Positions 51,140 through 59,589 of a stretch of 64,000 nt of DNA are shown here, one piece after another; the first letter of the stretch is position 1, and the number at the start of each line of letters is the position of its first letter. Source of the DNA: an uncultured Victivallales bacterium (GTDB taxonomy: Bacteria > Verrucomicrobiota > Lentisphaeria > Victivallales > UBA1829); assembly GCA_944390795.1 (NCBI GenBank), contig CALXRI010000014.1:1-64000 (forward strand). Direction: 5' to 3'. The notes beneath the pieces are model-generated. The model saw only the letters and a list, made by a program, of their open reading frames with translations, did not search any database and had not been told where the DNA came from. The position numbers and the translations under genes are program-made.

Positions 51140-54108
51140 TTCGGTACTCCATTCTGGAAAAGTTGAGGATTCAGGCCGATGTTCCGTTTGACAAGCTCCG
51201 GATTGGCGGAGATGAAATCTGCAAAGGTGAACGGCGCGTAAGTCCGGTTGCCGCGCATCCGCATCTCCTCCCGGTCCATTCTGTTCTGGAGATCAAGCGC
51301 TTCCGCGGAATATCCGGTGCGGAGACGTTTTGTCGTAAGGGGGTTTTCCGTAAATGACAGCAGCTGTCCGACTGCCGGAATGGCCGGATTTGCAAAGATG
51401 GAAGATCCCGCTTGTTTTGTGTCCTTGAGAACCTGCGCGTAAACCGCCTTGCGCGAGATGTGCTTTCCCCGGAGCCGGTAGTAACTGAATGCAAGACGGT
51501 CGTCTGCGCTCTGGCGCAGGAAAAAACAGTTGCTTGTTTCCCTGAGCGCCTCCAGATGCCAGAGTTCAATCAGCGCGTTGCCGTATTTCATGGGAATGGT
51601 GTCGGCGACGAGGTTGTTATGGAACCGGAACAGTTCCTCCGGCAGATTGTGCACATAAAGGTGTGTGCACTGATTGTTGTACCAGACGCAGTTGCGGATT
51701 TCCAGATCGGGGCAGCGCATAAAGGTTGCTCCGGAGAATCCGCGCATGATGACGCAGTTGTCCAGCAGAAGACGGCGTACGGTGCTGGCATAGACGAAAC
51801 GCGGCGTGTAGCCGGACGAGCGTCCGTCGTAGAAGCAGCGCCGGAGCGTGATGTCATTTCCGCCGTCAATCCTTATCCCGCAATCTCCGTTGACCTCGCG
51901 GAGCGTCAGTCCGTCGATTGTGACACGAGTTTTGTTTTTCAGGTGAATCAGAGTGGAGAAAACGCGTCCGGCGTCCAGAACGACCTGTTCCCCCGGACGG
52001 TTGCGGAGGGTCAGAACTTTGCCGGCGTCGCCGCCGGAGCGGAAGCGGAGCACTTCCCGGTAGACGCCCCCTGCGATCATCACGGTATCGCCTGCGCGGG
52101 CGGCATCCAGAGCATCGGAAATGACGGGATATTCCGTGCCTTTTCCCGCATGCAGGATCCGTGACGGGGTTTTCTGCGAGGTTGTGATGAACTCCAGTGT
52201 TTCGGATTGAAAGGTCCGCCGCACCTTGGCCTTGTCCAGACGTTCCAGTTCGGCGTTGCTGTGGTGTTCCCGGATTGGCGATCGTGACTGAACCCGGAAA
52301 TAATGCCGGGTTCCCGGTTTCAGGCCTGAGAGGGTGACACTTTGAAAATTGCCGCCGGAAAAGGAATTGCCTGCTTTGTTCCGGCACTCCGGCGTGGTGC
52401 CCCAGAAGAGTTCGCTGGTGGCATTGGAATCATCCGTCCACCATTCGATGTCGCATGTCGTGTCAGAGAGAGCGTAAATGGCAGGTGTTCCGATGATTCC
52501 CGCACTCTGTCCGGGCAGCAGACGATACGGACCTTCCGGCATTGCGTCGAAACTTTGCCCCGGACCCACGGGGAAAAGACGCGGCGCCTGGAAGGAGGCT
52601 CCGGTATTGGCGTATTCAAATCCGGAGGCGCGGGAGACGTCCGGCGCGTTTCCGAAGCGGTTATGGGTCAGGGCAAGACCGCTGCCGGTAAACTGCGCGG
52701 GCGCAGAGAATTCACAGGAATGAACGGTTCCGCCGGCCCCGGAGAAAATCACTTTGTCCCGGAAGTCCAGATTTTCCAGTGTCACATTCCTGCCTGTGAT
52801 GCGCGCCCCGCTGACAAGCGCGCGTTTCCCGCTGCCCCGTGTGCGGACCGTCACATTGTCGACGGCAATGTCGATACACGGATAAGTTCCTTCTTCCAGA
52901 AGAATCGTCATTCCCGGCTCGATTTCGGCAGGCATTCCGATCCGCACCGCTGAAACCGGGCGGAAATCATAACGTTCCGGATCCGCAAAATGCTTGGACC
53001 ATTCATTTTTCGGGATGCGGTTCAGAAGCGGCGGATCATTGCGGAGAAACTGGTTGGCGCCGGAGAACACATTGCCGCTGCTTTGCGCGGAGGCGATTAT
53101 TCCCTCGCAGCGGCTGTTCCGGATGATGGAATCGGAAGCATTTCCTTTAATCATGAAACCATACTCTTCACCGAAGGAGTCGCAGTCTTCGATTACGCCG
53201 TTTCTGATATTTCCCCCGTAGATCCGGATTCCGTTTCCATTGAGGCTGTAAAAGGAACGGCAGCGGCGGATTGTGTTGTTTTCACAGTTGCCGTATACAA
53301 TGATGTTTCCGCCGGAAGTTGGCTGTTTGGAACCGTTCGCATAAGCGACGCAGTCTTCGATGAGAGTGTTTTTCGGTGTCGCTCCGAGAGAGATGCCGTT
53401 GCTGTTGAGATACGCCCGGCAGCGGCGGATCACTGCGTTCTTCGCTCCTGTCAGATAAATGCCGTGGCGGGAAGCGCTCCAGGGATTGTTCTTCAGCATT
53501 TCATGAGAGTAAAATCCCGTGACGGAAATGCCGTCCAGCTCAAAATTGACCGCGTTGGAAATCACGAACCCGTTTCCCGGCAGAACGGAAACGGAAAAAT
53601 GTGCGGGGTCCGGTTCACGTCCGTTTGTGGCGGAGAGATAGAGTTTTCCGTTCTCCAGTACAAAGTGCCCGAATTCGAATTCCAGCTCCCGGATGCTTGA
53701 CGAGGGAGTCAGAATTTTGAGCTTGTCACGTTCATTCACTGCGAATGCGGGTTCATTCCAGTCCGCTTCGTAGACAAAACGGTATCCCGGGGTTTTCCGG
53801 AAGCGCGGAGCGGGTTTGTCGCCGTGAATGAGAACCGAACCCGGATACTTTGCCCGGACAACGGTCCGTTTGCCGTCCTCTTTTCCGGAGAATTTCCATT
53901 CCACGGACTCGAAGTAACGTCCAGGCAGAATGGTCAGCGTGTCGCCCCGGCTGATTGCGCGGATTCCCCGGTTTATGGTGCGGAATGCTTCGCTTTCCTG
54001 TCTGCCGGACGCTCTGTCATTCCCTGTGACGGATACGAAATACTCCTCCGCCGCCGTGCAGAACAGTCCGGCGGAGAGCGCCAGAGAAAACAGTTTTTTC
54101 TGTTTCAT
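51136..54108 (-). CDS. Secreted right-handed beta-helix protein with FN3-like domain
   Basis: The 990-residue protein has a signal peptide (LFSLALSAGLFCTAAEE). Two beta-helix regions (about 20-390 and 640-830) show repeating N-x-I/V and C-x-V/I turns, e.g. NAVIRRCRAYLNSNGISLGA. A fibronectin type III-like segment (about 545-635: VTLSGLKPGTRHYFRVQS) separates them. The fold is that of pectate lyases and related uronate-active enzymes; no catalytic residues can be named. ATG 54108 overlaps the M14 gene (ATGA); ATG 54120 is possible. It may bind or cleave an acidic polysaccharide. Confidence 0.83.
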   Translation of the reverse strand: MKQKKLFSLALSAGLFCTAAEEYFVSVTGNDRASGRQESEAFRTINRGIRAISRGDTLTILPGRYFESVEWKFSGKEDGKRTVVRAKYPGSVLIHGDKPAPRFRKTPGYRFVYEADWNEPAFAVNERDKLKILTPSSSIRELEFEFGHFVLENGKLYLSATNGREPDPAHFSVSVLPGNGFVISNAVNFELDGISVTGFYSHEMLKNNPWSASRHGIYLTGAKNAVIRRCRAYLNSNGISLGATPKNTLIEDCVAYANGSKQPTSGGNIIVYGNCENNTIRRCRSFYSLNGNGIRIYGGNIRNGVIEDCDSFGEEYGFMIKGNASDSIIRNSRCEGIIASAQSSGNVFSGANQFLRNDPPLLNRIPKNEWSKHFADPERYDFRPVSAVRIGMPAEIEPGMTILLEEGTYPCIDIAVDNVTVRTRGSGKRALVSGARITGRNVTLENLDFRDKVIFSGAGGTVHSCEFSAPAQFTGSGLALTHNRFGNAPDVSRASGFEYANTGASFQAPRLFPVGPGQSFDAMPEGPYRLLPGQSAGIIGTPAIYALSDTTCDIEWWTDDSNATSELFWGTTPECRNKAGNSFSGGNFQSVTLSGLKPGTRHYFRVQSRSPIREHHSNAELERLDKAKVRRTFQSETLEFITTSQKTPSRILHAGKGTEYPVISDALDAARAGDTVMIAGGVYREVLRFRSGGDAGKVLTLRNRPGEQVVLDAGRVFSTLIHLKNKTRVTIDGLTLREVNGDCGIRIDGGNDITLRRCFYDGRSSGYTPRFVYASTVRRLLLDNCVIMRGFSGATFMRCPDLEIRNCVWYNNQCTHLYVHNLPEELFRFHNNLVADTIPMKYGNALIELWHLEALRETSNCFFLRQSADDRLAFSYYRLRGKHISRKAVYAQVLKDTKQAGSSIFANPAIPAVGQLLSFTENPLTTKRLRTGYSAEALDLQNRMDREEMRMRGNRTYAPFTFADFISANPELVKRNIGLNPQLFQNGVPK

Positions 54109-55175
54109 GCGAGGTGCCATCCTTCTTCCATTTTTGTGAATTTTCTGCCCGGTTCCGCCAGCAGTTCGGCTTCCGAAACATAACACACGGCGAGTCCCGG
54201 GGCTGTAACCGGCTGATAGGCAATGCCTGTCATGATTCCGTCACGCTGCGCCCGGCCCTCCTCGAGAACCTCAAGGGTCTGGATGTCCCGGAGTTCGAAC
54301 AGGCGGTCTCCTTTATGCACTTCATCATACAGATCCTTGAAGTAGCGGATGTGACCTGTGTGCGAGACCTTCATTGTCTGTGTATTCTCCGGGGTGCTGA
54401 AATCGGTTTTCCAGACGGGATTGGCGATTTTCACCTCTCCGCCGGTCATTCTTGCCGCGCACATGGCGTTGCGCAGCGCCTGTTTGCCGAATTCGTATTC
54501 ATGCTCTCCGAGAGCATGCTGCACGGAGAATTCCAGACAGACTGCATAGGAATTGCGCCCGAGACTTCCCTGCCAGGCAAGATTGCCGCGTGCATTTTCA
54601 TCCGGATCCGGATCACACATCGCGATGCGCTGCACTCCGAGCGCCGCGGCGAACAGGAGATTTTTGCGGAAGCAGTTGTAGACGACCGGTTTTCTTGCCT
54701 GGAGACAATGCAGGTCGATGATGAGGTTCGCATTTCCGCAGAATTCACTCCAGAGCCACCGCGTGATTTCCCCGGCGAGTCCCGGCATGTCCGGACGGTT
54801 CCAGAGCCGGTTCATGTTGTAGAGCGTCACGGTGTTGTCCCGTCCCAGATTCCAGGGGCAGTAGTTGTGCCGGAAACGGGAATAGTAGTAATCCTTGATT
54901 CTGCTCAGATCCTCATGTTCCGGATAGAATTCGTAATCGATTTCCAGAGCCGGCGGATTGGCGCACGGAATGATGTGAAGTGTTCCCCTGAAATTCCCGG
55001 GTTCCATTTCCTGTGCGAATTCCGGAAGCAGGCACGGTCCGGAATGTTCCATTCCATGCTGTCCGGCCATCACGGTCATGACCGGTCCCGGCGCGGCTCC
55101 GCGGATTGTCCAGGCCGTGACTGTGATCGCGCGGCCGTTTGCATCGTGAAACGTTCTTCTCTGTGTTTCCATCAT
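54105..55175 (-). CDS. M14-family succinylglutamate desuccinylase/aspartoacylase-like deacylase
   Basis: The 356-residue protein has AstE/ASPA features: zinc ligands in GQHGMEHSG (His and Glu) and IIDLHCLQ (His), a segment CANPPALEID, and a late CLEFSVQHALGEHEYE with a possible catalytic Glu. Such enzymes hydrolyse N-acyl amino acids or similar amides. No signal peptide is seen. ATG 55175 overlaps the GntR-SBP stop by four bases. The substrate could be an amide or acyl substituent on a glycan; this is speculation. Confidence 0.82.
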   Translation of the reverse strand: MMETQRRTFHDANGRAITVTAWTIRGAAPGPVMTVMAGQHGMEHSGPCLLPEFAQEMEPGNFRGTLHIIPCANPPALEIDYEFYPEHEDLSRIKDYYYSRFRHNYCPWNLGRDNTVTLYNMNRLWNRPDMPGLAGEITRWLWSEFCGNANLIIDLHCLQARKPVVYNCFRKNLLFAAALGVQRIAMCDPDPDENARGNLAWQGSLGRNSYAVCLEFSVQHALGEHEYEFGKQALRNAMCAARMTGGEVKIANPVWKTDFSTPENTQTMKVSHTGHIRYFKDLYDEVHKGDRLFELRDIQTLEVLEEGRAQRDGIMTGIAYQPVTAPGLAVCYVSEAELLAEPGRKFTKMEEGWHLA

Positions 55176-56401
55176 GCGCAGTATTCTCCTGCCTGATAAA
55201 GATGTTGATTCCGTTCCGCTTCGAATGCGGCCTGCCTTGCCGCTGCAAGGACTTTTTCCTCCACGGCGGAGAGCGCGAGTTCCTCGCTGAAGGAGAGACG
55301 GATCTCTCTCCGGACGGAAAACGGCACCGTCTGGCATTCCGTGGAGAGATGGCTGATTTCCGTGAAGAAGATGTCGTCGCGGAAACTGTGTCCCGTGAAG
55401 GTGTCGGCGGCGCAAGCCCGGTCAAGCGGAATCCCGTACTGGTTTTCCGTGAAGAGGCGCTGGCAGTCCGGCTCCAAGGTTGAAAGGCAGATCTTCATCA
55501 GAAGGTCGTGATCGTCCGCATGACGGAAAACGGCAAGGGATTCCGAGGCGAGACCCGCCACCCTGCGTCCGCGGATCCACGGCATCGGGGCAATGTCGAA
55601 TTTCTCCGTGCGGGCCAGCCTGCGCATTGCGGCGCCGTGTCTGGTGATGATGGAGAACAATCCGCTTTCGCAGGAGACGGGCAGTTCCCTGAAAAGGGCA
55701 AACGCCTGCCGGCAGGCTGCAATGTCAAAATGATCCGAAACGGATTGCAGAAGTGTGTAGAACCATACATCGCGGGCGTCTTTCAACCCGAGCACGGGAT
55801 CTGCCTGGTTCCGGAATGCGAGCAGATCCTCCCAGCCGAGTTCGTAGGGATCGAAATCCGGTGCGAGGCGCCGCATGAGAAGCGGATCGTAGGCGAACAG
55901 AATCGGAGAGAAGAACGCGGGAAGCGCATAGACGTCCCGTCCTCTGCGGTGAGTCGGAAAAATGCGGGTGAAGAAGCGTCCGCTTTGTTCCAGTTCCGTT
56001 ATTTTGTCCCGGGGGATCGGAACCAGCTCCGCAGCGTAATCCAGCGGGGAGAAGGTGGTCAGGACCACCAGGTCTGCCGCATCATGTTCCGCCACCCGTT
56101 CCATGCGGATTCCCGGAAACCGTTTTTCCGTCCAGACCGCAAGTTTTTCCGCAAAACGTCTGCCGGAAAGGACGCGGACGGTCCGTTCCCTGCGGGGCTT
56201 GAGGAAGGTTCCCTTGAACGGAACCCGGACCGCACTGCCGTCGGCGACCAGCTGTTTCAGCGCTCCTGCCGCGGTCATACGGGCGATTCCGAATTCCCGG
56301 CTCAGCTGCTCGTCAGACGGAAGTTTGTCCGCATAGATCCCGGCGGCAATCCTGTTTTCCAGTATTGCCGCAATTTTTTTTGTCTTGCTGATTTCCGGCA
56401 T
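55172..56401 (-). CDS. GntR winged helix fused to a solute-binding-protein-like domain
   Basis: The 409-residue protein has an N-terminal GntR winged helix (KLPSDEQLSREFGIARMTAA; about 25-65) and a C-terminal part (about 75-390) resembling type 1 extracellular solute-binding proteins: VLSGRRFAEKLAVW, DVYALPAFFSPILFAYDPLL, LGWEDLLAFRNQ, MPWIRGRRVAGLASESLAVF, LSTLEPDCQRLFTENQYGIP. No signal peptide is present, so it is a cytoplasmic sensor with a transporter-type binding fold. It heads the operon. A perfect promoter and an imperfect palindrome lie upstream. Confidence 0.83.
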   Translation of the reverse strand: MPEISKTKKIAAILENRIAAGIYADKLPSDEQLSREFGIARMTAAGALKQLVADGSAVRVPFKGTFLKPRRERTVRVLSGRRFAEKLAVWTEKRFPGIRMERVAEHDAADLVVLTTFSPLDYAAELVPIPRDKITELEQSGRFFTRIFPTHRRGRDVYALPAFFSPILFAYDPLLMRRLAPDFDPYELGWEDLLAFRNQADPVLGLKDARDVWFYTLLQSVSDHFDIAACRQAFALFRELPVSCESGLFSIITRHGAAMRRLARTEKFDIAPMPWIRGRRVAGLASESLAVFRHADDHDLLMKICLSTLEPDCQRLFTENQYGIPLDRACAADTFTGHSFRDDIFFTEISHLSTECQTVPFSVRREIRLSFSEELALSAVEEKVLAAARQAAFEAERNQHLYQAGEYCA

Positions 56402-56433
56402 GGGAGAACTCCATAAAAATTTTCCGTTTTTAT

Positions 56434-56450
56434 TAACCTAGGCTAGATTA
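56434..56450. promoter_or_regulatory. Imperfect palindrome, possible operator of the GntR-SBP operon
   Basis: TAACCTA-GGC-TAGATTA has seven-base arms with one mismatch. It lies just downstream of the -10 box, near the transcription start. A GntR-type dimer could bind here and repress its own operon. Confidence 0.5.
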
Positions 56451-56460
56451 TGCTATTTAA

Positions 56461-56488
56461 ATTATAGGAAAATTTTCTTTTTTGTCAA
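56461..56488 (-). promoter_or_regulatory. Consensus promoter of the GntR-SBP operon
   Basis: On the minus strand, TTGACA (complement of 56483-56488) and TATAAT (complement of 56461-56466) match the consensus and are 16 bases apart. The ATG lies about 60 bases downstream. The 56402-56721 gap (320 bases) has no gene. Confidence 0.8.
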
Positions 56489-56640
56489 GTCCGTTTGTTC
56501 CGATTTTTCCTGATTTGTTGCTGTCGGCTGTGATTCCGGGACCGGTACGGATCGCCGTGATGAGTGGCCGTGAGCTGTTTGGGGAGGGGGTATTTTTTCC
56601 CGGCGGGGCATGAAAATTCCTACTTTCTGAAAGTGCGGGG

Positions 56641-56668
56641 TTGAAAAAAAGGGAAGTTGTGTTAAATT
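56641..56668 (+). promoter_or_regulatory. Candidate promoter of rpmF-plsX-fabH
   Basis: TTGAAA (56641-56646) and TAAATT (56663-56668) are 16 bases apart, about 54 bases before the rpmF ATG. AAGGAG follows at 56709-56714. Confidence 0.5.
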
Positions 56669-56721
56669 TAATAGTTCACATATGAAATCGAATGGAAATT
56701 CTTTTTACAAGGAGATAAAAA

Positions 56722-56898
56722 ATGCCCGTACCCAAAAGAAAAGTTTCGAAGATGAAGAGACGCCAGCGTCAGGCTCACAACCGTTATGAAGGCGTTCAGG
56801 CCACATTCTGCACGAACTGCGGAGAGCCCGCCGCTCCCCACACGGTCTGCAAGCACTGCGGAACCTACAAAGGCAGACAGATCAAAACGGTAGAGTAA
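56722..56898 (+). CDS. rpmF: Ribosomal protein bL32
   Basis: The 58-residue protein begins MPVPKRKVSKMKRRQRQAHN and has a four-Cys zinc site (CTNCGEPAAPHTVCKHC). It belongs to the large ribosomal subunit. AAGGAG stands upstream of the ATG. The gap to plsX is 16 bases, giving the common rpmF-plsX-fabH order. Confidence 0.96.
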   Translation: MPVPKRKVSKMKRRQRQAHNRYEGVQATFCTNCGEPAAPHTVCKHCGTYKGRQIKTVE

Positions 56899-56914
56899 GC
56901 GGAGTTTTTCCCGG

Positions 56915-57991
56915 ATGAAAATCGCGGTTGACGCCATGGGGGGCGATTTCGCTCCCGCTGTAGTCATGGAGGCGATTCAGAGCGCTCTGACGGAAATCCC
57001 GGATGTCGAAATTCTTCTCGTCGGACACAGGGAAAAGCTCTCCTACTACATGGAAAAAATGAACCTCGTTCCTTCTGAAAGACTGGAACTGGTTCATGCT
57101 GAAACCGTTGTGGAAATGGCGGATCCCTCCACCTCGGCGATCCGCGCCAAAAAGAATTCCTCGATCACCGTCTGCGCCTCGCTGGTTGCGGATGGCAGGG
57201 CCGATGCGGTTGCCTCCGCCGGACACACCGGCGCTGCGGTCGCCGCCTGCAAGGTCAAAATGCGCATGGTGGACGGCGTGGACCGCCCATGCATCGCCAC
57301 GATCATGCCAAACGTCACCGGGAAATGGATTCTTACCGACGCGGGAGCCAACACCGACTGCACGCCGCTCAATCTGGCGCAGTTCGCCGTAATGGGCGAA
57401 CTCTATGCAAAACTCGGGCTCGGAATCGAAAAACCCCGGATCGGTCTGCTCTCCGTCGGCGGGGAGGACATCAAGGGGAACGAGCTCACGAAGGAGACTT
57501 TCAAAATCCTTTCGAAAATGCCGATCAATTTCATCGGGAACGTCGAAGGGCACGACACCTTCACCGGAGAGTGCGATGTTGTGATCTGCGACGGTTTTGT
57601 CGGCAACGTGCTGCTGAAATCCTCCGAAAGTCTCGCTCTTGCGATGATCCACTGGCTCAAGGAGGTTCTGATGAAAACTCCCATGCGCAAAATCGGCGCC
57701 ACCCTGGCGCAGTCCGCCTTCCGCGAACTCAAGCAGTACGGCGATTCCGACGAATACGGCGGCGCGCCGCTTCTCGGACTCAACGGCGTCTGCATCATCG
57801 GGCATGGCAGTTCCACGCCGAAGGCGGTCAAAAACGCGATCCGCGTCGCCAACGAATTTGCCCGCCTGAAAATGCCGCAGCTCATTTCCGAACGTATTTA
57901 CGAATGCGGCATCGACAAGGCTTCATACGCGAAAAAGCATGAATCCGGCCCGTCTTCGGACGACAAGACTAAAACCGGGCTCGCCCATTAA
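56915..57991 (+). CDS. plsX: Phosphate acyltransferase PlsX
   Basis: The 358-residue protein has the PlsX N-terminus (MKIAVDAMGGDFAPAVVMEA), SAGHTGAAVAACKVKMR, and the VEGHDTFTGECDVVICDGF block. It makes acyl phosphate from acyl-ACP for phospholipid synthesis. The C-terminal tail beyond about residue 330 is Ser/Lys rich. It is followed after 20 bases by fabH. Confidence 0.96.
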   Translation: MKIAVDAMGGDFAPAVVMEAIQSALTEIPDVEILLVGHREKLSYYMEKMNLVPSERLELVHAETVVEMADPSTSAIRAKKNSSITVCASLVADGRADAVASAGHTGAAVAACKVKMRMVDGVDRPCIATIMPNVTGKWILTDAGANTDCTPLNLAQFAVMGELYAKLGLGIEKPRIGLLSVGGEDIKGNELTKETFKILSKMPINFIGNVEGHDTFTGECDVVICDGFVGNVLLKSSESLALAMIHWLKEVLMKTPMRKIGATLAQSAFRELKQYGDSDEYGGAPLLGLNGVCIIGHGSSTPKAVKNAIRVANEFARLKMPQLISERIYECGIDKASYAKKHESGPSSDDKTKTGLAH

Positions 57992-58011
57992 GAAATAATC
58001 GGAGAATTCCA

Positions 58012-59004
58012 ATGGCAATCAGAATTATAGGAACCGGCTCTTACGCCCCGGAAAAGATCCTGACGAACGCGGATCTTGAAAAAATGGTCGAAACTTCCGA
58101 CGAGTGGATCACCACGCGCACCGGCATCAAGCAGCGTCATATCGCGGACGACGGCGTCACGACTTCCGATCTGGCCGTTCAGGCGGCCCGCAATGCCATG
58201 GAAATGGCGAAAATCACGCCGGATCAGATTGATTTCATTTCCGTTGCAACCGTTACCGGCGACAAGGCGTTTCCGAGCACAGCCTGTTTTGTGCAGAAAA
58301 AAATCGAGGCGAACAATGCGGTCTGCTACGATGTGGTGGCCGCCTGTTCCGGATTGCTGTATTCTCTCGAGATCGCCGTGGCGATGCTTCGTTCCTACAA
58401 GAAATACAAATACGCTCTTGTCATTGGCGCGGAGAAACTTTCCTCCATCGTCGACTGGCAGGATCGCAGCACCTGCGTTCTCTTCGGCGACGGCGCCAGC
58501 GCCGTGATTCTGGAGCGCGACGATTCTCTGCCGGATTCCGAGGACTGCCTCGTTGCCTCCGAGCTTGGAGCCGCCGGCATTTATTCCGAGCTGCTCTATC
58601 TGCCCGCCGGCGGCTCGGCATTGCCCGCATCCCATGAAACGGTTGAGCGGCGTCAGCATTACATCAAAATGACCGGCCAGGAGCTTTTCAAGCTTGCAGT
58701 CAACGGCATGGTCGGCGCCTGCCGCGCGACGATGAAGGAATCCGGCGTCAGATCCGAGGATGTGACATGGGTTGTCCCCCATCAGGCGAACATGCGCATC
58801 ATCGGCGCGGTCGCCCAGCGTCTTACGATTCCGGAGGAACGCGTATTTGTCAATATCGACAAGTACGGGAACACTTCCGCGGCTTCGATCGGCATCTGCC
58901 TGGACGAACTCTGCCGTTCCGGAAAGATCAAGCGCGGCGACTACATTCTTCTGACCGCATTCGGCGGCGGTCTCACCTGGGGCGCCATGCTGATCCGCTG
59001 GTAA
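58012..59004 (+). CDS. fabH: Beta-ketoacyl-ACP synthase III
   Basis: The 330-residue protein has the FabH triad: Cys in VVAACSGLLYS (about residue 112), His in VVPHQANMR (about 256), and Asn in KYGNTSAASIG (about 287). It starts fatty acid synthesis by joining acetyl-CoA to malonyl-ACP. It is in the rpmF-plsX-fabH cluster. acpP is not in the window. Confidence 0.96.
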   Translation: MAIRIIGTGSYAPEKILTNADLEKMVETSDEWITTRTGIKQRHIADDGVTTSDLAVQAARNAMEMAKITPDQIDFISVATVTGDKAFPSTACFVQKKIEANNAVCYDVVAACSGLLYSLEIAVAMLRSYKKYKYALVIGAEKLSSIVDWQDRSTCVLFGDGASAVILERDDSLPDSEDCLVASELGAAGIYSELLYLPAGGSALPASHETVERRQHYIKMTGQELFKLAVNGMVGACRATMKESGVRSEDVTWVVPHQANMRIIGAVAQRLTIPEERVFVNIDKYGNTSAASIGICLDELCRSGKIKRGDYILLTAFGGGLTWGAMLIRW

Positions 59005-59067
59005 TTCCGGATCGCTCCCATCCCTGTTTACAGTCGGATTCATCCGGCGGAAAGGAGATGCTGGCGG

Positions 59068-59589
59068 ATGGTCAGATTTCTGGTTGTATTCATGTTTTTT
59101 CCGGGCCTTCTCCTGTTATGCGCCCAGACGCCGGCTCCCGCGCAGGAACGCATCCTCAATCCTGATGCCTTCGGGCAGACCGGACGGGAGGTGGACGGCT
59201 TTCTTGAGCGCGTCCGGGGAAAAATCTCCTATTCCTGGTTCAAATGCCGGGAGCATTTCAGCCTGATGTTCACCGCCGTCGGCGACAAATCGAAGCAGGG
59301 GGAGCGCGACCTCAAGACCCGTGCCCGCCTGAAGACCGGGGAACTTTCCGAGCAGGCCCTTGATTTCGGCAGGGAGGTCGGGAAAAAGGCGATTGACTTC
59401 GGAAAGGAGACCCGGGAAAAAGGTCGTGATTTTTATCAGGAGAAATCCGAAGCGTTTTCCGATGACATTGAGGAAAAGACGCGCCGGATTCAGGAGGAGC
59501 TGCGCAGTGCCGGAACCGAACTTCAGCACACCGCCTCGGAGAAGACGAACGATGCGGCAGACGCCGCCGTAAAAGAGATTCTGGACTGA
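59068..59589 (+). CDS. Small secreted helical protein of unknown function
   Basis: The 173-residue protein has a signal peptide (LVVFMFFPGLLLLCAQ). The rest is charged and helical, with regular Lys/Glu spacing (residues about 75-170, e.g. GKKAIDFGKETREKGRDFYQ), like an amphipathic YtxH- or apolipoprotein-type helix. No family is recognised. Its stop overlaps the next ATG by one base (TGATG), so it is translationally coupled to the D-aminoacylase gene. Confidence 0.7.
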   Translation: MVRFLVVFMFFPGLLLLCAQTPAPAQERILNPDAFGQTGREVDGFLERVRGKISYSWFKCREHFSLMFTAVGDKSKQGERDLKTRARLKTGELSEQALDFGREVGKKAIDFGKETREKGRDFYQEKSEAFSDDIEEKTRRIQEELRSAGTELQHTASEKTNDAADAAVKEILD

